The notes beneath the pieces were generated by a model, which did not search any database, had not been told where the DNA came from, and was given only the letters and a program-made list of their open reading frames with translations. DNA of 64,000 nucleotides. Origin: Budorcas taxicolor. Lineage: Eukaryota > Chordata > Mammalia > Artiodactyla > Bovidae. Where the stretch lies: positions 43,238,001-43,302,000 of the forward strand of contig NC_068926.1 of assembly GCF_023091745.1 (NCBI RefSeq), written 5' to 3'. Below, one piece after another: positions 58,141-64,000 of this stretch (positions are counted from its first letter, which is position 1; each line of letters begins with the position of its first letter). The position numbers and the translations under genes were made by a program.

Positions 58141-58250
58141 TTTGATTGAATCTGATTCACTTTGTTAAACAGCAGAAACTAACACAACATAGTAAATCAA
58201 CTACATGCCAATATTTTTTAAGTAAATCAAAAAAAAAAATAAGGACCTAC

Positions 58251-59170
58251 ATATGGAAACCCAGACTGAAAGCAAAACACTGAGAGAGACAGAGAAAGAA
58301 ATTGAGGAATGTATTTGTTCCTGGAGGAGCCCTGGAGCAGAGGCTTGTGCACCGAAGGAAATCTGCTCTGGAGCCTGGGGGCTTTGAGGGCCCAGAGTCT
58401 TGTTGGAGAGTAGTCATTTCAGGCCACTGTGCTGGGGTCTAATCCAATCAGCCTCTGTGATCAAAGTGCTCACCGCTCACCTCTCATCAGTTCAATATTT
58501 AAAATCCCTCAGCCCGTTAGTCCTAATAACAGGGCTTCAAAGCCACTTTCCCTGTTAGAAACTCATTTCTGATGGTGGCATGCCGTCTTGTCCCCAGCTG
58601 TGGGTTTTCAAATCTAACTCTCTTCCATGTGTCCAGATCTTACCCATAGGCTTTTTTTTTTATTATGAAAGCTGTCCCTACGATCTATTTGAGTGCCTAC
58701 GCCCAACCTTGCTTCTGTCACATCTCATCCAAGACGTTGAAATCCTGGGACTATCTTCCCAGTGTCTGGAACTGATATCACTTTAGGACTTCACTCCAGG
58801 TACAATCCTCACAACATCCTCTGTCTTTCTCACTGTTGGGGTTCCCCAGGCACGCTTCCCATTGATTATTTACATTCCTTCCCTTTTTGTAGTCATCTCA
58901 AGACACCATCATTTGTGTAACCTTTGGATCATATTCTCTCACACCTGCATATCTGTGGCCTGGCTCTTTGGGTTCCAAAACAAAAAGACCTTCTCCAGTA
59001 AAGTCAAGCAAACGATTTATAATAGGAATATATCTGCATAAACAACTTCAAGTATTAGGTCATAAAGAATCAAAGCATTCATAAGGACAAAGTCATTCAT
59101 CTATCCCATATAAGCTAGTAATCTTTCTTTGTTCATCACATCACCTGTTTCTCTGCATACCTTCACCCGT
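58251..59170. other. No feature recognised
   Basis: Mixed unique sequence, moderately GC-rich at 58320-58480. A T-run lies at 58651-58660. The plus frame 58580-58786 has no recognisable product. Confidence 0.4.
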
Positions 59171-60128
59171 TCATTGGTATTATCAGTTCAGTTCAGTTCA
59201 GTTCATTTCAGTCACTCAGTCGTGTCCAAATCTTTGCGACCCCATGAATAGCAGCACGCCAAGCCTCCCTGTCCATCACCAACTCCCCGAGTTCACTCAG
59301 ACTCACATCCATCGAGTCAGTGATGCCATCCAGCCATCTCATCCTCTGTCGTCTCCTTCTTCTCCTCCTGCCCCCAATCCCTCCCAGCATCAGAGTCTTT
59401 TCCAATCAGTCAGCTCTTCGCATGAGGTGGCCAAAGGACTGGAGTTTCAGCTTTAGCATCATTCCTTCCAAAGAAATCCCAGGGCTGATCTCCAGAATGG
59501 ACTGGTTGGATCTCCTTGCAGTCCAAGGGACTCTCAACAGTCTTCTCCAACACCACAGTTCAAAAGCATCAATTCTTCGGTGCTCAGCTTTCTTCACAGT
59601 CCAACTCTCACATCCATACATGACTACTGGAAAAACCATAGCCTTGACTAGACGGGCCTTTGTTGGCAAAGTAATGTCTCTGCTTTTCAATATGCTATCT
59701 AGGTTGGTCATAACTTTCCTTCCAAGGAGTGAGCGTCTTTTAATTACATGGCTGCAGTCACCATCTGCAGTGATTCTGGAGCCCCCCAAAATAAAGTCTG
59801 ACACTGTTTCCACTGTTTCCCCATCTATTTCCCATGAAGTGATGGGACCAGATGCCATGATCTTAGTTTTCTGAATGTTGAGCTTTAAGCCAACTTTTTC
59901 ACTTTCCTCCTTCACTTTCATCAAGAGGCTTTTTCGTTCCTCTTCACCTTCTGCCATAAGGGTGGTATGATCCGCGTATCTGAGGTTATTGACATTTCTC
60001 CTGGCAATCTTGATTCCAGCTTGTGCTTCTTCCAGCCCAGTGTTTCTCATGATGTACTCTGCATATAAGTTAAATAAGCGGGGGGACAATATATGGCCTT
60101 GATGTACTCCTTTTCTCATTTGTATTAT
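59171..60128 (-). mobile_element. BovB LINE, 932 bp, young copy with 13-bp TSD
   Basis: BovB 59184-60115 with repeated 'cagttcagttcagttcagtt' at its 3' end on the left. Borders tcattggtattat (59171-59183) and tcatttgtattat (60116-60128) differ at one base. The coding frame is almost undamaged. Confidence 0.95.
59208..60119 (-). pseudogene. BovB reverse transcriptase C-terminal half, near-intact frame, YADH active site
   Basis: The longest open frame of the window (60119-59406, 237 residues) begins at the 5' truncation. In order it shows LFNLYAEYIMRNTGLEEAQA, then NNLRYADHTTLMAEGEEERK, KLNIQKTKIMASGPITSWEI, FILGGSRITADGDCSHVIKR, VMYGCESWTVKKAEHRRID and FELWCWRRLLRVPWTARRSN. A TGA at 59406-59408 (a Ser codon TCA in other copies) ends it. 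The same frame then continues from 59405 to 59208 through the Arg-rich RRRRRRQRMRWLDGITDSMD block to the normal protein end. The active site reads YADH instead of YADD, so the enzyme would be inactive even without truncation. One residue is also missing (QSILEISPG for QSILKEISPG). The Met assigned as start is not biological. Confidence 0.92.
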
Positions 60129-62624
60129 ACTCCCTCATAATTTGTGCATGTTTCATTTTGACTTCCTATGGTCCTTCTCTCTCCTCTTCATAATTGTTCT
60201 GTTTCAAATATCTCTTCACATGGACAAAATTCTGGGTGTTTCTCAGTTTAAATAATTACCTAGTCACTAGATAAGACTGTTCAATTACATTTCCTTTTGG
60301 GTCACAAGTTATAGGTAAGTGGTCCCTAGTCGATCTATTAACTGGCTATGCATGGATCAGATGCTTAACACTGGTCCAACTACACAGGAAACGTTAAGGT
60401 CCCAGAACCCCACATGCCTGCAGACCCACTCCCTCAGCAGGGCATAGAGGCAGGGCAGGGACTGCAGCATCTCAAAGATGCTGTTTTCCTGGTGGTATTT
60501 CTTTCTGTGTCTCTGAACCCCAAGAACAGACAGAGCGTCCATTTGCAAACCCTACAAGGTTTGAAATGGTGGCATACGGAGGCAAGAAAATTTACATAAT
60601 TCATTCCTTTTAGCAATTAGTTTGATTCAGATTTCGAAGAAATGCTATGTAGAAATATTCAGAAAGATTTTTCCTTAGCAATTATTGTGTAGATAAAAAT
60701 TATATAAGTGAAGCTATGCCTTTGAAAGTAATTATTTGAACACCAAGAAAAGCTAGATTTATTTGTAAATAGAGTTAACAGAGGCAGGAAGACTGGTTCC
60801 TACAATTTTGTCTGCTAAAGATTATATATTTCTGTGCTATGTAATTAATCATCTTTTAGAAGCTTTTGGATGATTAAGGAGAAATACCTCAAAAGCCAAA
60901 TTTTCTTCCATTTCACAGATGGAGGCTTATGAGACATCTTTAATGAGGAAAATATGCCAAACATTGTAGTTTGAGCATCAGAAAAGGCTCTCTATAAAAT
61001 ACAGCTGAGAATAAGCAGAACACCATCATTTGGCAGGAAACTTTCCCATCTTTTAGCTCCTTCACAAATTTTGAAGTGCAGATAAAAATCATCAAAATTG
61101 ACATAAAACTTGCTGAAAGAAAAAAAAATAGTTTTTAAAATACTTTAAAATAGGTCAATCAAAATAAATATTGTTTTAAGTTGCACATGGTTTGCACTAC
61201 CCTCAGGGAATCTATTGTCAATCCTTTTTCATGCTAACTGTATTTTTTAACGCTGATTCACCAAGTGTCAAAGCCATAGCTAATTGCATAAAATATTATC
61301 TGGATTCTAAGGGAGCCTCCAGGAAAAAAAATAAATGAGATTTCCAGGAAATTTCTCTCTATGCCCTAGGGTGGTGATTCAAAGCAAAGGAAGGCATGTA
61401 TTTACAATGTTGTTGACTTGCCTTTATTACTAATCAATGGCCTCAGTGAGAAATGCTATTAAAATCACATCAAATTCAACATTCCCGTCAGGCAGGGATG
61501 CTGCCTAGGACATTGTCTGCTATTCTTACCACATGTCCTCCTGGGCAGGCTTAAGAAAAGACCCCAGATTCTGAATAACTGCCTGACCTCCTTTCATCTC
61601 TCTCTTGTTACTAAGCAACTGAGAGTCAGAGTTGTGTCTTTCTCTAGAAACCACAGGAGACTCTGAGTGCATATCTGTGTGTGTGCGTTCACCACACTGG
61701 CATCGGTGTGTGCATCCCCATACTCCATCTTGACTAACTCGCTATTGACTTTGAGGTTTGCAAGCCGATGCAAATCCTTTACGGAACAAAGGGGTCAGTT
61801 ACAAAATATATTGGTGCCTGACGAGTGGCGAGGACTCAGCCAGCAGCCTGCTTCCGATCACACTGAGGACAAAAACTAGGGGACAGATTGGTTATTGTGG
61901 CACGTGGAACCAGGCTGTGACACCGTGATTATCAAAACAGTCAAAAAAGTGTTTTACTTTTTTAAGATTATCAAAAGCCCATTAAAGAAGCTCATGTCAC
62001 AAGTCTGGACTTGTCATGTCTATACAGCTTGCCAAAAATAACTTTAGGACCATGCTATCTAACTGCTGCTCACAAGGGAATTCAGCTTGGCTTTTGGGAA
62101 GAATATAGCTAACCAAACACAACATGGACCTTCACATCTATTTTTACTTTTTATAATAATTCTTTAAATTCATGTGAAATTCCTTGTACAACTGGTTTTG
62201 AAAAGAGGTTCCACCTAATTAATTTAGAATAATTGACAGAGATATACTGGAATTTGAAAGAACTATTAATAGAAACTATGTATTATATCATGGAAATATA
62301 ATTATTGCCAGAACTTATGGGAACAGAACTCACAAGCCAAATATAGATTCTATAATACTCTGCCTTACAGAGAAGTTTTTTGACAAAAATATTTTTAGGT
62401 TTATGGATAGTCATGTGACTATATTTTAATATATTGAAACATCTTATTTTAGGGTGTATGATACAATACACCCCTTTGATTTTACTGTTTATTTATTTTT
62501 ATTACTCTTTTGACAAACTCTTTAAACCTTACCACAGCCCTGTCTAAATTTCTCTAAAGCTCTAAATTCTTGGAGGCTAAAAATATATAATAAAGCATAT
62601 TGCATCATGAAGACTTTTATTATC
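60129..62624. other. About 2.5 kb of unassigned sequence
   Basis: No gene or known repeat is recognised. 61620-61880 is richer in CpG than its surroundings. Confidence 0.4.
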
Positions 62625-62855
62625 TATTGATTTGAAGGGAAAGTCACTCAGTCATGTCCGACTCTTTACAACCCCATGGACTGTAGCCTACCAAGCTTCT
62701 CAGTCCATGGGATTTTCCAGGGAACAGTACTGGAGTGGGTTGCCATTTCCTTCTCCAGGGGATCTTGCCGACCCAGGGATCGAACCCAGGTCTCTCACAT
62801 TGTAGGCAGATGCTTTACCCACTGAGCCAACAGGGAAGCAAATTATTGATTTGAA
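62625..62855 (-). mobile_element. Bov-tA SINE with perfect 12-bp TSD
   Basis: The insert 62637-62843 runs from the tail 'aaagtcactcagtcatgtcc' to the head 'gagccaacagggaagc'. Identical tattgatttgaa lies at 62625-62636 and 62844-62855. Confidence 0.95.
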
Positions 62856-63826
62856 ATATGCAGTAAAATGAGTATTTGAATCTCTAATTATCTTTCTAAA
62901 AGTTTACCATGGTATCTGATGCATTTTATTAAATGAGGCTACTTGGAACTCACTCATTAGTATTCTACTGTCATATTAAAAAAGCAGAAGTGTTGGCAGT
63001 ATTTCTAGAAATAAGGCTTCAGGACAGCAGGTGGATTCATAAAAGGAAACTCAGTGTTTATGGGAAGGTGAGCATACAGGGGGTAACTCTTGTTAAAAAC
63101 ACCTCTGTATGTTTTTCATGTCACTCTCACTTAGCTGGCTGGGAAACCACACAAAGACTTTCTGTCTCATGCACAGAATCAGACTCAAAATATTTATCAG
63201 ACTTTTCCAAAGCCATACACATAACTCGCTGAATGTCTAGACAGGAATAATTAGTATTTAAAGTAAAGGATAGCTTATGATGGATTGCGAACGCTGGTGT
63301 CTCGCTGATTAAATGCATGTAGATGTTTTGATATTTCAGTTCCATGAAAAACGTCGGCTTACTGAACTGGTCTCACCCCTAAGATTATATTTTCATTCAG
63401 TCTCATCCAGTTTTCTCCCATTAGGGCCAGCCTGAGATCCCACATCTGTCAAGTTAATTTGCCTTGCTGTCATCCCCACATAGGACTTGCTCACCTCCAT
63501 AGTGCCATCATATTTCAGTGACTTTAACTGTAATTCTCTTTCTAACCAACTTGGTTCATCGTTTCTTTAACATCCTTCAGAATGCAACTTATGAAGTATT
63601 TCTTACTTGGTAGTGGTGGGGGGAGGGAGTGGGGATGGTTGCCCCTCACTCTGTCTGTTTCTGCAATACAGAAAAACCCACTGTTTCCAACCATCGATGG
63701 GTTTCTCAGTAAATTCTCTACATTTCGCAGATATTTTGTTGCCAAATGTACCTAAATTAAAAAATCAAACTTCTGTGCAAATCCAGATACAATTAATGTA
63801 AACTATCATTTTAGTTTTATTTGTGA
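62856..63826. other. No feature recognised
   Basis: Unique sequence. A G-rich stretch lies near 63612-63635. The 99-codon plus frame at 62933-63232 has no recognisable product. Confidence 0.4.
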
Positions 63827-64000
63827 TAGTTCAGTTCAGTTCACTCACTCAGTCATGTCCAAATCTTTGCAACCCCATAAACTGTAGCACACCAGGCCTC
63901 CCTGTCCATCAGCAACTCCTGGAGTTTACCCAAACTCATGTCCATTGAGTCAGTGATGCCATCCAGCCATCTTATTCTCTGTTGTCCCCTTCTCCTACCC
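63827..64000 (-). mobile_element. BovB LINE 3' end, runs off the window
   Basis: 'agttcagttcactcactcag' at the left is the 3' terminus. The element continues rightwards past the window edge, so its length is unknown. Confidence 0.92.

Larger units (their letters stand above)
56880..58250 (+). mobile_element. L1 3' end, split by a BovB insertion
   Basis: 56880-56988 ('aaaatagataactaataagg' to 'gggaagagaatcttaac') and 58143-58250 ('gattcactttgttaaacag', 'gaaactaacacaacatagta', A-rich tail) are successive parts of one L1 3' UTR. The BovB at 56990-58140 lies between them. Confidence 0.8.

Noticed and set aside
59320..59874. 184-codon plus-strand open frame
   Set aside because: Antisense shadow of the near-intact BovB reverse transcriptase frame on the minus strand.
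61820..61850. 'attggtgcctgacgagtgg', resembling the start of a retroviral primer-binding site
   Set aside because: Only the first seven bases fit a tRNA-type PBS. No LTR end, gag or second LTR was seen around it, so chance similarity is more likely.

Overview
The window is nuclear DNA of a bovid ruminant (cattle, buffalo, sheep or goat type). The diagnosis rests on repeats: many copies of the RTE-type LINE BovB, the ruminant SINEs Bov-tA and Bov-A2, and the ruminant-active L1 lineage (L1_BT-like, with its characteristic 3' end), beside older mammalian L1, L2, MIR, ERVL-MaLR LTRs and one Tigger-like DNA transposon. Repeat names come from recognising consensus-like sequence by eye, not from a search, so subfamily names are approximate. 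No host protein-coding gene, rRNA, tRNA or CRISPR array could be supported. The longest open frames are pieces of BovB or L1 reverse transcriptase. The rest is AT-rich intergenic or intronic sequence; a very long intron cannot be excluded.

Layout. 1-7 kb: an old L1 3' end, a MaLR LTR, an L1_BT tail, long unique AT-rich DNA and an interstitial telomeric repeat near 6.56 kb. 7.7-16.3 kb: BovB fragments, an L2/MIR block (11.4-12.6 kb), a Bov-tA SINE, and the longest BovB (2.3 kb, 13952-16276) inserted in an ancient L1 with a 12-bp target-site duplication (TSD). 17.5-20.5 kb: a 1.6-kb L1 ORF2 tail on the minus strand, itself hit by a twin-primed L1, then a 100-bp L1. 21-32.6 kb: several BovB pieces, one splitting a MaLR LTR, the 5' half of an old L1 (5' UTR and ORF1), and an L1_BT 3' UTR. 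32.6-46 kb: micro-insertions, SINEs nested in L1 fragments, a DNA transposon, LTR remnants, and a duplicated L1 3' end inside an LTR. 46-64 kb: the densest BovB zone (46.1, 48.7, 49.8, 50.3, 51.5, 57.0, 59.2 and 63.8 kb) with Bov-A2 and Bov-tA SINEs, plus a 53-bp inverted duplication at 53.9 kb.

The elements are linked mechanistically. BovB supplies the reverse transcriptase that ruminant SINEs with a BovB-like tail are thought to borrow, while L1 made the poly(A)-tailed insertions. The most unusual content is a set of very small target-primed events: a 41-bp L1 tail, an 11-bp poly(A)-only insertion with an 18-bp TSD, a 100-bp L1, and two twin-primed inversions. Alongside these are a near-perfect inverted duplication and a young BovB whose reading frame is nearly whole but whose reverse transcriptase active site is mutated. 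I found no convincing novel gene system.
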